Assembly: GCF_014596525.1 (NCBI RefSeq)
Contig: NZ_MSJP01000108.1
Coordinates: forward strand, 1-57,821
Direction of reading: 5' to 3'
Length of the DNA stretch: 57,821 bases
DNA from: Streptomyces sp. CBMA291
GTDB taxonomy: Bacteria > Actinomycetota > Actinomycetes > Streptomycetales > Streptomycetaceae
The notes beneath the pieces were generated by a model, which was not told the origin of the DNA, searched no databases, and saw nothing but the letters and a program-made list of their open reading frames with translations. The translations under genes were made by a program, and so were the position numbers. Below, piece after piece: positions 9,474 to 18,990 of this stretch. Every line of letters starts with the position of its first letter. The stretch's first letter is position 1.

Positions 9474-12020
9474 TCACAGTCTCGGGTCCACCGGCTCCGA
9501 TTCCAGGGCGAGGACCGCGAAGACCGCCTCGTGGACCCGCCACAGCGGCTCCCCGTCCGCGAGCCGGTCGAGTGCTTCGAGACCGAGCGCGTACTCACGG
9601 AGCGCGAGCGAACGCTTGTGCCCGAGGAAGCGCTGCCGCAGCCGCTCCAGGTTCTCCGGCCGGGTGTACTCGGGTCCGTAGATGATCCGCAGATACTCCC
9701 GGCCGCGTACCTTCACGCCCGGCTGCGCGAGCCGTCCCTTCCTGTCGCGGACCAGTGCCGCCAACGGCTTGACGACCATGCCCTCACCGCCCGCACCGGT
9801 CAGTTCCAGCCACCAGTCGATGCCCGCGCGGACCGAGGTCTCGTCCCCGGTGTCGACGAACAGCCGCCGGGTGACCTGGAGGAGCCCGGTCGGGTCGTGC
9901 TCCACGAGCCGGTCGAGCCACCCGAGCTGGCTGTCGTGCGGCTCCCCCGCCAGCGAACGCCCGCGCACCGCGAGGAGCTGGAAGGGCGCGAACCGCACCC
10001 CTTCCAGGCCCTCGGTCGGCCAGCAGTACCGGCGGTAGGACTCGGTGAACGCCGCCGCGTCCACCGCCCGCTCCCGCTGCCGGGCGAGCAGCCCGCCGAC
10101 CTCGCCGACCCCACGCGCCACGGCTCGTTCGAGCGCCGAGACCGCCGCGGGCAGAACCGCGCCCGAGGCCGCGCCGACCGCCGCGTACTGGGCGCGCAGC
10201 AGCCCGGTGGACTTGAGCGACCATGGCATCAGCTCGCCGTCGAGGATCAGCCAGTCGGTGTCCAGCTCGTCCCAGAGCCCGGCGGCGCCGATCGCGCTCC
10301 GCAGCCGTGCGAGGACCTGCTCGGTGACCTCCCGGTCGTCGAAGAAGGGCCGTCCTGTCCGGGTGTGGAGCGCGCCGGTCACCCCTTCGTGGTCGATGCC
10401 GAAGCGCTCGCGGGCCACGACGGCGTCCCGGCAGACCAGGGCCACGGCCCGGGAGCCCATGTGCTTCTCCTCGCACACGACCCGCTCGACGCCGTCCGCC
10501 CGGTACTGGGCGAAGGCCTCGGCGGGGTGCTCCAGATAGCCCTCCTCCTTCGAGGTGGCGGTCGGCGCCATCGTCGGCGGCAGATAGGCGAGCAGCCGGG
10601 GGTCGACCGCGAACCGGCTCATGACCTCCAGAGCCGCCGCCGCGTTCTCCTCCCGTACGGCGACGTTGCCGAGCCGCCGGGTCTCGACGGTCCGCCGTCC
10701 GTGCACGTCGGTCAGGTCCAGCGGGCGCGCCGGGTGTCCGTCGGGCGTCTCGCCCGCGAGCGGCCGGATCGGCTCGTACCAGACGCGTTCGGCCGGTACG
10801 TCGACCAGTTCGCGCTCGGGCCAGCGCAGCGCGGTCATCCGCCCGCCGAACACGACTCCGGTGTCGAGACAGAGGGTGTTGTTGAGCCAGGAGGTGTGCG
10901 GCACGGGGGTGTGGCCGTAGACGACGGCGGCCCGCCCCCGGTAGTCCTCCGCCCACGGGTAGCGCACCGGCAGGCCGAACTCGTCGGTCTCCCCGGTGGT
11001 GTCCCCGTACAGCGCGTGCGAGCGGACCCGTCCGGAGGTGCGGCCGTGGTACTTCTCCGGCAGCCCGGCGTGGCAGACGACGAGGTCGCCGCCGTCGAGG
11101 ACGTAGTGGCTGACCAGCCCCTCGACGAACCGTCCGACCTCGGCCCGGAACTCCTCGCTCTCCCGGCCCAGTTGCTCGACCGTCTCGGCCAGACCGTGGG
11201 TCACCTGCACCTTCCGGCCCTTGAGCAGGCGGCCGAGCTTGTTCTCGTGGTTCCCGGAGACGCACAGGGCGTCGCCCGCCGCGACCATCCCCATGACCCG
11301 GCGCAGCACCCCCGGCGAGTCCGGCCCCCGGTCGACGAGGTCGCCGACGAAGACCGCCGTACGGCCCTCGGGGTGGTGTCCGTCGACATAGCCGAGCGTG
11401 GCGAGCAGGGTCTCCAGCTCGGACCGGCAGCCGTGGACGTCCCCGATGACGTCGAAGGGCCCGGTGAGGTGGCGCAGATCGTTGAAGCGGCGCTCAAGGA
11501 CCACCTCGGCGGCTTCGACCTCCTCGACGGAGCGCAGGACGTGGACCTTGCGGAAGCCCTCGCGCTCCAGTCCGCGCAGCGAACGCCGCAGCTCGCGCCG
11601 GTGCCGTGCGATGACGTGCGCGGGCATGTCCGCCCGGTCGGGCCGGTGCGCGTTGCGCTCGCGGCACACGTCCTCCGGCAGATCGAGGACGATCGCGATG
11701 GGCAGCACATCGTACGAACGGGCCAGCTGGACGAGTTGCCGCCGTGCCTCCTGCTGCACGTTGGTCGCGTCGACGACGGTCAACCGCCCGGCGGCGAGCC
11801 GCTTGCCCGCGATGTGGTGGAGGACGTCGAAGGCGTCCCTGCTCGCCGACTGGTCGTTCTCGTCGTCGGCGACAAGGCCCCGGCAGAAGTCCGAGGAGAT
11901 CACCTCGGTCGGCTTGAAGTGCCGCCGGGCGAAGGTCGACTTGCCGGAACCGGTGGCCCCGACCAGCACCACGAGGGACAGATCGGTGACGGGAAGCGTA
12001 CGGCGCTGGACGGTGTTCAC
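9474..12020 (-). CDS. pnkp: Polynucleotide kinase-phosphatase-ligase (RNA repair)
   Basis: An 848-residue three-domain enzyme of the bacterial Pnkp/Hen1 RNA repair system. The N-terminal 5'-OH polynucleotide kinase has a P-loop GATGSGKST at 21-29. The central metallophosphoesterase (2',3' end healing) has DVIGDVHGC near 190, GDLVDRGPDS, GNHENK and HAGLP. The C-terminal adenylyltransferase (ligase) has the motif I-like EEKHMGSRAVAL segment near 515 and DGELMPWS near 590. Length is that of the family (about 840-870). The GTG start overlaps the hen1 stop as GTGA (12017-12020), giving translational coupling. Pnkp with Hen1 rejoins RNAs cut by ribotoxins and marks the junction with 2'-O-methyl, so the pair may protect against anticodon nucleases. 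Confidence 0.93.
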   Translation of the reverse strand: MNTVQRRTLPVTDLSLVVLVGATGSGKSTFARRHFKPTEVISSDFCRGLVADDENDQSASRDAFDVLHHIAGKRLAAGRLTVVDATNVQQEARRQLVQLARSYDVLPIAIVLDLPEDVCRERNAHRPDRADMPAHVIARHRRELRRSLRGLEREGFRKVHVLRSVEEVEAAEVVLERRFNDLRHLTGPFDVIGDVHGCRSELETLLATLGYVDGHHPEGRTAVFVGDLVDRGPDSPGVLRRVMGMVAAGDALCVSGNHENKLGRLLKGRKVQVTHGLAETVEQLGRESEEFRAEVGRFVEGLVSHYVLDGGDLVVCHAGLPEKYHGRTSGRVRSHALYGDTTGETDEFGLPVRYPWAEDYRGRAAVVYGHTPVPHTSWLNNTLCLDTGVVFGGRMTALRWPERELVDVPAERVWYEPIRPLAGETPDGHPARPLDLTDVHGRRTVETRRLGNVAVREENAAAALEVMSRFAVDPRLLAYLPPTMAPTATSKEEGYLEHPAEAFAQYRADGVERVVCEEKHMGSRAVALVCRDAVVARERFGIDHEGVTGALHTRTGRPFFDDREVTEQVLARLRSAIGAAGLWDELDTDWLILDGELMPWSLKSTGLLRAQYAAVGAASGAVLPAAVSALERAVARGVGEVGGLLARQRERAVDAAAFTESYRRYCWPTEGLEGVRFAPFQLLAVRGRSLAGEPHDSQLGWLDRLVEHDPTGLLQVTRRLFVDTGDETSVRAGIDWWLELTGAGGEGMVVKPLAALVRDRKGRLAQPGVKVRGREYLRIIYGPEYTRPENLERLRQRFLGHKRSLALREYALGLEALDRLADGEPLWRVHEAVFAVLALESEPVDPRL

Positions 12021-13490
12021 GCCTGTCCCTCCTTTTCCTTGGCCGGATCGTCGGCGCGGGTGAAGACGGCCATCTGGGTGGGCGGCCCGACCTCGGGGTC
12101 GTCCGGTCCTACGGGGGTGAACCCGACGCCGTACCCGTACCGTCCCGCGACCGATTCCGCCCAGCCCCGGAACTCCTCACGGGTCCACTCGAACCGGTGG
12201 TCGCGGTGCCGGACGTGTCCGGCGGGCAGCGATTCCCAGCGCACGTTGTACTCGACGTTCGGCGTGGTCACCAGGACCGTACGCGGCCGGGCGGAGCCGA
12301 ACACCGCGTAGGCGAGGCCGGGCAGCCTCGGCAGGTCCAGATGCTCGATCACCTCGCTGAGCACGGCCGCGTCGTAGCCGACGAGCCGCTTGTCGGTGTA
12401 CGCCAGCGAGCCCTGCACGAGGGTGACGCGGGCGGCCTGCCGCTCGCCCATCCGGTCCAGTCGCAGCCGTCGCGCGGCGACGGTCAGGGCCCGGACGGAC
12501 ACGTCGACCCCCACGATCTCCGTGAACCGGGCGTCCTTGAGCAGCGCCTGCACCAACTGTCCCTGGCCGCAGCCCAGATCGAGGACCCGGCTCGCTCCCG
12601 CCGTCGTCAGGGCGGCGAGGATCGCTCCCCGCCGCTGCTCGGCCAGCGGCACCGGCTTCTCCTCGGTGTCCGCCGACTCGTCGACGGCGTTGTCCACGTC
12701 CTCGACCTCCAGCCCCTCGGCCTCGGCGAGCCGCACCAGCTCAAGGCGCTCGTTCGCCTCCCGGGCCAGCCCCCGGCGCCGGGAGAGGTACCGGTCCGTG
12801 ATCAGCGCCCGCTCGGGGTGTCCGGCGAGCCAGCCGTCCCCGGCGCGCAGCAGCTTGTCGACCTCGTCGGGCGCGACCCAGTAGTGCTTGGCGTCGTCGA
12901 GGACCGGCAGCAGGACGTACAGCTGGTTGAGGGCGTCCGCGAGCCGCATCTCGCCTTCCAGGACCAGCCGCACATACCGGGAGTCGCCCCACTCGGGGAA
13001 CCGCTCGTCCAGCACCACCGGCTCCGCCTCCACGGAGTCCCAGCCCAGCGGCCCGAACAACGCGCGCACCAGGGCCGCACCGCCCCTCGCGGGCAGGACG
13101 GGCACCTCGACACGGAGCGCGATCGGCGCCTCGGCCCGCTCGGGCAGGGCCTTGCACACTCCGTGCAGCGCCGTCTTGAAGACCCGCGCGAGCGCCACGG
13201 CCAACAGCGAGGACGCCGCGTACGGCCGGTCGTTCACATACTGCGCGAGCGCGGAGTCCGGGGCGCCGCCCCGGCCCTTGCCCTTGCCGCGGCGCACCAG
13301 CGCCACGGGGTCCACCTCCAGGAGTAGCGCCGCCGTACACCGCTCGTCGCCCGCCTCCGGGTAGAAGACGTGCGCGGTGCCATGCGCGGTCGAGAACGCC
13401 TGCGTCCGCTCGGGATGCTTGTGCAGCAGAAATCCGAGGTCGGTCGCGGGTCGCTCCGGGCTGCCGGTCGTACTGATGGGTCAGGAACAC
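12017..13490 (-). CDS. hen1: RNA 3'-terminal ribose 2'-O-methyltransferase Hen1, frameshifted near start
   Basis: Partner of Pnkp; methylates the 2'-OH of the 3'-terminal ribose at the break before ligation. The C-terminal methyltransferase has the SAM motif VLDLGCGQGQ, the metal-binding EVIEHLDLP and the HRDHRFEW segment; the N-terminal half is the Pnkp-activating domain. The natural start appears to be the GTG at 13490 (MFLT), but one extra C in the CCC at 13480-13478 puts the next residues (ISTTGSPERPATDLGFLLHK) in another frame. Read with that base removed, the protein is about 490 residues, the family length. Without correction only a start at 13315 (GTG) remains, losing about 58 conserved residues. 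Either a sequencing error or a real frameshift. Confidence 0.88.
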
Positions 13491-13553
13491 CCCACCGAGT
13501 ATGTCCACCACCACCCGCTCTGACGAGGCATTTTCCGGGAGGGGCACGCCTCT

Positions 13554-14468
13554 TCATCGGTTTCGGTACGCGTCGAGCGCCGCACCGAGACGCCTGATCG
13601 CGGAGGGGCCCACGCGGCAGCAGCCGCCGATCAGACGGGCCCCCGAAGCGGCCCAGCCGAGGGCTCGGCCCGGATCGAAGGCAGGGCCGCCGCGCCACTC
13701 CCCCGTTCCGGCGTCCCACCGCTCCCCGCTGTTCGGGTAGACCACACCCGGCCGTCCGGTCACGGCCACCGCCGACCCCACGGCCTCCCCCGCCTCCGCC
13801 GGGTCACAGCAGTTCACCCCGACCGCCACGACCTGCTCGTTCCCCTCGGCGACCGCGAAGGCCTCCGCGAGATCCTGCCCGGCCCTTGTCCTGCCTCCCT
13901 CCACCGTGTACGAGAGCCATACGGGCACCCCGCACCCCTCGGCCGCCCGCAGCATCGCCTCCGCCTCCACCGCGTCCGGCACCGTCTCCAGGGCCAGCAC
14001 ATCCGGCGCCGCCCCCGCGAGGACCTCGATCCTCGGCCGGTGAAACGCCTCCAACTCCCGTACGGACAGCCCGTACCGTCCCCGGTACTCGCTCCCGTCC
14101 GCGAGCATCGCGCCGTACGGTCCCACCGACGCGGCCACCCAGACCTCGTCGTCGGTCCGCTCCCCGGCCGCCCGCGCCAGCTCCACGCTCCGGACGAGCA
14201 GCCGCGCCGCCTCCTCCCTGCCGACTCCTCGCCCGGCGAAGCCCTGGAACGTCGCCTGGTAACTGGAGGTGACGAGCACCCGGGCGCCGGCCCGTACATA
14301 CGCCGTGTGGGCCGCCTCGATCCGCTCGGGTCCGTCGGCGAGGAGCCGTGCGGACCAGAGCGCGTCCGAGAGGTCGCAGCCCTGGGCCTCCAACTCGTTG
14401 GAAAGCCCGCCGTCGAGGAGGAGCACGTCCTCCGCGAGGGCCTCGGCCACCGTACGGACCGGCTTCAT
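13554..14468 (-). CDS. mmuM: Homocysteine S-methyltransferase
   Basis: A 304-residue enzyme that transfers a methyl group from S-methylmethionine (or SAM) to homocysteine to give methionine. It starts near the N terminus with LLLDGGLSNELEAQG, the typical opening, and holds the zinc thiolates as Cys in GVNCCDP (about 222-228) and the GGCCR pair near 283-287. Length and order match the MmuM family. It is followed 14 bases upstream in the other direction of reading by the LLM oxidoreductase gene (14483-15406), which is transcribed toward it, so the two probably share a transcript. The ATG at 14468 is the only good start. Confidence 0.9.
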   Translation of the reverse strand: MKPVRTVAEALAEDVLLLDGGLSNELEAQGCDLSDALWSARLLADGPERIEAAHTAYVRAGARVLVTSSYQATFQGFAGRGVGREEAARLLVRSVELARAAGERTDDEVWVAASVGPYGAMLADGSEYRGRYGLSVRELEAFHRPRIEVLAGAAPDVLALETVPDAVEAEAMLRAAEGCGVPVWLSYTVEGGRTRAGQDLAEAFAVAEGNEQVVAVGVNCCDPAEAGEAVGSAVAVTGRPGVVYPNSGERWDAGTGEWRGGPAFDPGRALGWAASGARLIGGCCRVGPSAIRRLGAALDAYRNR

Positions 14469-14482
14469 CGGACCGCCCCCGC

Positions 14483-15406
14483 TCAGCCCAGCTGCGACTG
14501 GACCCGGGCGGAGATCAGCTCCAGGTGGTCCAGGTCGTCCAGGTCGAGGACCTGGAGGTAGACCCGGGAGGAACCGATGGCCGCGTACCGTCCGAGCTTC
14601 TCGACGACCTCGTCGGGCGAGCCCGCGAGCCCGTTCTCCTTCAGTTCGTCCACGTCCCGCCCGATGGCCTCCGCCCTCCGGGCCACCTCCGCGTCGTCCT
14701 TGCCGACGCAGACGACCAGCGCGTTGGAGTACACCAGGTCGTCGGGCGCCCGCCCGGCCGCCTCTGCGGCGGCCCGGACCCGGCCGAACTGCCGCTCACT
14801 GTCCTCCAGGGAGGCGAACGGGATGTTGAACTCGTCCGCGTACCGCGCGGCCAGGCGCGGCGTGCGCTTCGCGCCGTGTCCGCCGACGAGGACCGGGATC
14901 CTGTCCTGCGCGGGCTTGGGCAGCGCGGGCGATTCGGTGAGCCGGTAGTACTCGCCGTCGTAGTCGAAGGTCTTGCCGACCTCTGTCCGCCACAGACCGG
15001 TGACGATCGCCAGCTGCTCCTCCAGCCGGCCGAACTTCTCCTTCGGGAACGGAATGCCGTAGGCCTGGTGCTCCTCCTCGAACCAGCCTGCTCCGAGGCC
15101 CAGTTCGATCCTGCCGCCGGACATCCGGTCCACCTGGGCGACCTGGATGGCGAGGACACCGGGCAGCCGGAACGTGGCGGCCGTCATCAGCGTCCCCAGC
15201 CGGATCCGCTTGGTCTCCCGGGCCAGCCCGGCCAGGGTGATCCAGGCGTCCGTCGGCCCGGGGAGCCCGTCGGCGGCCCCCATCCGGAGGTAGTGGTCCG
15301 AGCGGAAGAACGCGTCGAACCCGAGGTCCTCGGTGGCACGGGCCACCGTGAGGAGGGTGTCGTAGTCGGCCCCCTGCTGGGGCTCCGTGAAGATGCGAAG
15401 GTCCAT
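14483..15406 (-). CDS. LLM-class F420-dependent oxidoreductase
   Basis: A 307-residue luciferase-like (TIM barrel) protein. The ATG at 15406 follows GGATGGAGG; the frame is open farther upstream but that extension is low-complexity Gly/Pro sequence without a ribosome site. Features are FRSDHYLRMG near 35, GLARETKRIRLGTLMTAATFR near 65-85, GRIELGLGAGWFEEEHQAYG near 105-125 and PVLVGGHGAKRTPRLAARYADEFN near 180-205, all typical of F420H2-dependent LLM enzymes of actinobacteria. The substrate cannot be told. Just upstream of mmuM in the same direction. Confidence 0.88.
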   Translation of the reverse strand: MDLRIFTEPQQGADYDTLLTVARATEDLGFDAFFRSDHYLRMGAADGLPGPTDAWITLAGLARETKRIRLGTLMTAATFRLPGVLAIQVAQVDRMSGGRIELGLGAGWFEEEHQAYGIPFPKEKFGRLEEQLAIVTGLWRTEVGKTFDYDGEYYRLTESPALPKPAQDRIPVLVGGHGAKRTPRLAARYADEFNIPFASLEDSERQFGRVRAAAEAAGRAPDDLVYSNALVVCVGKDDAEVARRAEAIGRDVDELKENGLAGSPDEVVEKLGRYAAIGSSRVYLQVLDLDDLDHLELISARVQSQLG

Positions 15407-15653
15407 GCCTCCATCCTGCACCGCCCGGTGCCTGTCAACCTCCCCGTCAGCCTCCGGTCGGCCCCGGCTCGGCCGGGTGAACATTCCGGGCACCCGGCTG
15501 ACCGCCCGGCCCGGCCGGTGACCGTCGCCCGGCACCCCTCGTTCTGCCCGGCGGAGCCGGACCCCCCGGCCCGCGCGCCTGCGGCCGATGCCGGTGCGCC
15601 GCTCTCTCCCGTACTCCCGTCCTCGGCGGCGGGGCCGGGCCGAGGAGACCGCC

Positions 15654-16130
15654 ATGTCCCAGGATGCCGCGCCGGAGCGGGCCGTACCCGAGCAGTCGAC
15701 GCCACGATCCGCACCCGGTCCGCAGCCCTCCGGTGCCCCCGGAGGGCTGCTCCGGCGGATGGAGGAACTGATGGCGGCGCTCACCGCCGACCTCACCCGA
15801 TGGGACGCCGACCTGCGGCCCGCCGCCGACGCCCGCCAGGAAGCCGAGCACGGCACCGCGAAGCGCGACCCGGCCGGCCAGGCACCGGGCCGAGGCGCTT
15901 CCGACGACGGCGCTCCTGGCCACGGTGCTCCTGGCCACGGCGCTCCCCGCCACAGGGCTCCCCGCCACGGTGCTCCCGCTCCCGGCGACGAGCCCTCGGG
16001 CCCCGACGCTCCGGGGCGCGGCACTCCAGGCCCCGGCACCCCGGGCCCCGGCACTCCAGGCCCTGGCACTCCGGGCTGCCACGCGGCGGACCACGACGAG
16101 CCCGAGCAGCACGAGCACCACCGCTTCTAG
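15654..16130 (+). CDS. Hypothetical protein with collagen-like Gly/Pro repeats
   Basis: A 158-residue open frame starting at ATG 15654 after GAGGAG. Residues 1-60 contain a plausible amphipathic helix (GGLLRRMEELMAALTADL). Residues 85-145 are tandem G-A-P-G-H and G-T-P-G-P repeats, encoded by imperfect 12- and 15-base DNA repeats (15920-16070). The end is His/Glu-rich. I do not recognise a family. Open frames on the opposite strand over the same repeats look like shadows. Existence as a gene rests on the ribosome site and the non-repetitive helix. Confidence 0.45.
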   Translation: MSQDAAPERAVPEQSTPRSAPGPQPSGAPGGLLRRMEELMAALTADLTRWDADLRPAADARQEAEHGTAKRDPAGQAPGRGASDDGAPGHGAPGHGAPRHRAPRHGAPAPGDEPSGPDAPGRGTPGPGTPGPGTPGPGTPGCHAADHDEPEQHEHHRF

Positions 16131-16251
16131 AGCACCTCCCACGCCTTCCACGCCGCCTCCCGCTCCCTCCACGACGCCTCCCGTCCACTCCTCACCGGCC
16201 CGACGCCCCTGGCGCCGGACTCCGCCTGCGTCTCTTCGGATTCCGCTCCCC

Positions 16252-16737
16252 TCACGACAGGCCCCGTCCGAAACCCTCCCGGTCGCGCGCGCGGTCGGGA
16301 GGGCGGGCCCGTTCTCCTTCCCGGACCGCGAGGCGGTGCAATATCCCCCGCACCCGGTCGCTCGACTCGTCCGCCGCGTCGATGGCCTCGATACAGGCCC
16401 AGTAGAGCCCCTCCTCGTCGGTGGCACAGGCCACCCCGACCAGCGCCATGCCCACCTCTCCGAGAAGCGACCCCAGCGCGGTCAGCGCCCTCTGGGGGTC
16501 CGACACCTCCGTCAGCCGGGCCGCCCTCGGCCCACCGTCGCCCCACGCGGGGGACTCCCCGATCTCGCTCAGCCCCCGCGCCTCGCCCCGCAGCTCCTGG
16601 GGCCCGCAGAGCGCCAGCCGATTCCCTATCGCCTGGGCCAGCGCCTGCGCCTGCCAGGCCTCCGCCACGATGTCCTGCGCCGTTCCGCTCTCCGCCAGCG
16701 CCTGCCGGCCGAGTGCGATGAGCCGTTCCGCCTCCAT
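16252..16737 (-). CDS. DUF6099-like hypothetical protein
   Basis: A 161-residue helical protein beginning MEAERLIALGRQALAESG, which resembles the Streptomyces DUF6099 family as I remember it. No membrane segment or catalytic motif is visible; the body is alpha-helical and Ala/Glu-rich, and the C terminus is Arg/Gly-rich. I chose ATG 16737; a GTG two codons earlier (16743) is in frame and cannot be excluded. Function unknown. Confidence 0.7.
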   Translation of the reverse strand: MEAERLIALGRQALAESGTAQDIVAEAWQAQALAQAIGNRLALCGPQELRGEARGLSEIGESPAWGDGGPRAARLTEVSDPQRALTALGSLLGEVGMALVGVACATDEEGLYWACIEAIDAADESSDRVRGILHRLAVREGERARPPDRARDREGFGRGLS

Positions 16738-16864
16738 CAACACCGCCCCCGTTCACACGACTTGTCCGCCCATTCATTCCATTACCCAGAGTGAGGCGAC
16801 CTGAGCCCCAACAGCAGAGGAATTCGGAAATCTGTGGACAGGCAGCCCGATGTGGACAAGTCGA

Positions 16865-17287
16865 TCACTCCGAAGAGTGACGACCTTCCTCCGAAAGGCC
16901 TGAAGAGGCCTCGGGAGGGGCCTCTTCAGGCGTCTTCTCGGCGGCCTCCCTTCCCCCGCCCCTCCTCCGTACGGGAAAGCGGACCTCGTTCCGCTCGATC
17001 TTGGCCGCGAGCGCCTCCAGCGGGTTGACCCCGAGGACCTCGCAGAACTGGAGGAGATAGGCGAGGACGTCCGCGACCTCGTCGGCGACCCGGTGCGCCG
17101 ACTCTGGGTCGTCCATCACCCGCTCCGCCTGCTCGGGCGTCAGCCACTGGAAGATCTCCAGCAGTTCGGACGCCTCCACGCTGAGGGCCGCCGCCAGGTT
17201 CTTGGGAGTGTGGAAGGGCTGCCAGTCGCGGGCGGCCGCGAACGCGGCCAGCCTGCGCTGAAGTCCCACTACGTCGTTGTCCGTCAC
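16865..17287 (-). CDS. MazG-like nucleotide pyrophosphohydrolase
   Basis: A 140-residue protein of the MazG/all-alpha NTP pyrophosphatase superfamily. The motif EASELLEIFQW (about 36-46) and the second acidic helix RVADEVADVLAYLLQF (about 66-81) supply the E-x-x-E and E-x-x-D metal ligands. Family members hydrolyse (d)NTPs to monophosphate plus pyrophosphate and often clear non-canonical nucleotides. The GTG start at 17287 gives the standard MTDNDVVGLQRRLAAFAAARDW-type opening. The last 35 residues are a charged, Glu/Pro-rich tail not needed for the fold. Confidence 0.85.
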   Translation of the reverse strand: MTDNDVVGLQRRLAAFAAARDWQPFHTPKNLAAALSVEASELLEIFQWLTPEQAERVMDDPESAHRVADEVADVLAYLLQFCEVLGVNPLEALAAKIERNEVRFPVRRRGGGREAAEKTPEEAPPEASSGLSEEGRHSSE

Positions 17288-17351
17288 CCGATCAGGTCTA
17301 CCACCCGCCCGCCGGGTGACGGGTCCCGACGAGGCCGACGACGGCCGCCCC

Positions 17352-18935
17352 TCACTCCGCCAAATCGACCACCGTCACTCCCGCCGTCCGGCGTGCCTCC
17401 TCCGCGGCCCGCTCGCCGACCGTGCCCGTGAGCCGGATGTGTCCGTCGGCGGCGATGTCCACGGCGAGGTCGAGCAGCCCGCGCACCTGCCGGACGTCGA
17501 GTCCCCGGTCGAAGCCGTCCATGAGCAGGGTCAGGCACTGCATCGCGTCGGGCACCTCGGCGATCCGGTCCATCGCGAGGACTCCGGGGCCGGTGAGCAG
17601 GGTGAGCGCGAGGGCCAGGTAACGCAGTTCACCGTCGCCGAGACGGCTGAGCGGGGTGACGGGCCGACCGCCTCGTTCGAGGACCGCCCGGACGAGCCCC
17701 TCCGGCAGTTCCTGCACGCCGAGCCCCGTGACCGGACCCACGCACCCCGCCCTCGACACGGACGCGAGGCGCTGATGGCGGCGCGGGCAGTCGGTGTGGG
17801 TGCGGTGCAGGACCTCGGCGAGGTTGCCGCAGTCGCGGTGCAGCCGCCCTTCGCCCGGGGGCACGGGGGCCCGCATTCCCTCCGGCCGGGGGTCGCAGGC
17901 GAAGACCGACCGGAGCCCGATGACGACCTGTTCGGCGGCGGCGAGGACTTCCAGCTGTCCTCGGGTCTTGCCCGCGACCCGCAGCGGCAGCAGGGCCGTG
18001 CCGAGAAGGTCGTCGGGGAACGGAGCGCGGGTGACCGGTGTGGTGCCCGCCGTGCGCCACTCTGCCTGGACGCTGGAACGGCCTGGGTCGCGGAGGGCGG
18101 TGGCGAGCAGGGTGTGGCCTCGGCCGGTGAGGCGTTCGCCGACGATACGGAGCTGGGGTTCGGCCTGGATCGCGAGGTCGAGGTGGACGGGGCCCTGGGG
18201 CCCGTCGACGGTGCATCCGATCCGGAAGCCGCGCCTGCCCTGGGCGTCGGGGCGGGCCCATTCGGGGACGCAGTCGGCGGCGTCGGGGAAGACCTCTTCG
18301 AGCGGGTCGCCCGCGCCGAGCCGGGAGAGGGCCTCGTACGCCCTGAGGGTGGTGGACTTTCCGCTGCCGCTGGCGCCGGTGAAGAGGGTGACGGGTCCCA
18401 GCGAGAGGACGGCGGCGCGGTGGCCCGCGAAGGCGGAGAGACGCAGTTCGGTGACGGCGGGCCGGGTGAGGGTGCCTTCGCCGCCGCCCCCGGTCCGCCG
18501 CTCACGCGGAGCGAGAGCGGCGACCGGAGGGGTGGCGACCGAAGGGGTGGCGGCCTGAGCGGTGGCTACAGGCGGGATGGCGACCGGAGCTGCCGGGGCC
18601 GGGGCGGCGAAGGCGGGAACAGTTAAGGCCCGGACAGCCGGCACCGGACCGGCCGGGTCCGGGTTCTGTGCGGCCGAGGCCGGGACAACCGGGATCGCGG
18701 CGGCCTGGTCCGGGACTGCCGGGGCCTGTGCGGCCTGGTTAGCGTCCGAGGCGGCTTGGGCCTGGGGCGGACCGGCCTGGGCGGGAACGATCGGGGGCGG
18801 ACCGGCCTGGGCCGGGACGACCGGGTTCGTGCCGACCGGGCCGGCGGGGGCCGGGGCAGGGTCGGCCTGAGCGGAGGCGACGGGGGATGGGACGTCTGAC
18901 GTACGGGCGAGCGCGGAGCCGCCGGTGAGATCCAT
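17352..18935 (-). CDS. ABC/SMC-like ATPase with Ala/Pro-rich leader and a TTA codon
   Basis: A 527-residue protein. Residues 1-145 are a disordered Ala/Pro/Val repeat. An ATPase core follows: Walker A GASGSGKST near 186-194, an ABC signature-like LSRLGDGELRYLALAL near 428-443 and Walker B-like VLAMDRIAE near 450-458. The order matches standalone SMC/RecF-like ATPases with a small insert between the two halves. Leucine 104 is encoded by TTA (18624-18626 on the plus strand reads TAA), the rare codon needing bldA tRNA in Streptomyces, so expression may be tied to development. It lies just upstream of the minus-strand MazG-like gene. Function unknown; a DNA-repair or membrane-associated ATPase is possible. 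Confidence 0.75.
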   Translation of the reverse strand: MDLTGGSALARTSDVPSPVASAQADPAPAPAGPVGTNPVVPAQAGPPPIVPAQAGPPQAQAASDANQAAQAPAVPDQAAAIPVVPASAAQNPDPAGPVPAVRALTVPAFAAPAPAAPVAIPPVATAQAATPSVATPPVAALAPRERRTGGGGEGTLTRPAVTELRLSAFAGHRAAVLSLGPVTLFTGASGSGKSTTLRAYEALSRLGAGDPLEEVFPDAADCVPEWARPDAQGRRGFRIGCTVDGPQGPVHLDLAIQAEPQLRIVGERLTGRGHTLLATALRDPGRSSVQAEWRTAGTTPVTRAPFPDDLLGTALLPLRVAGKTRGQLEVLAAAEQVVIGLRSVFACDPRPEGMRAPVPPGEGRLHRDCGNLAEVLHRTHTDCPRRHQRLASVSRAGCVGPVTGLGVQELPEGLVRAVLERGGRPVTPLSRLGDGELRYLALALTLLTGPGVLAMDRIAEVPDAMQCLTLLMDGFDRGLDVRQVRGLLDLAVDIAADGHIRLTGTVGERAAEEARRTAGVTVVDLAE

Positions 18936-18990
18936 GCCCGGACCGTATGCACTCCATGCACTGACGAACCGTTACGTCTAGATGACCTTC

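Noticed and set aside
9126..12311. Long plus-strand frame opposite pnkp
   Set aside because: Pnkp motifs are unambiguous on the minus strand; no start or motifs on the plus strand.
12017..13315. Hen1 starting at GTG 13315
   Set aside because: It would delete conserved N-terminal residues that are present just upstream in another frame.
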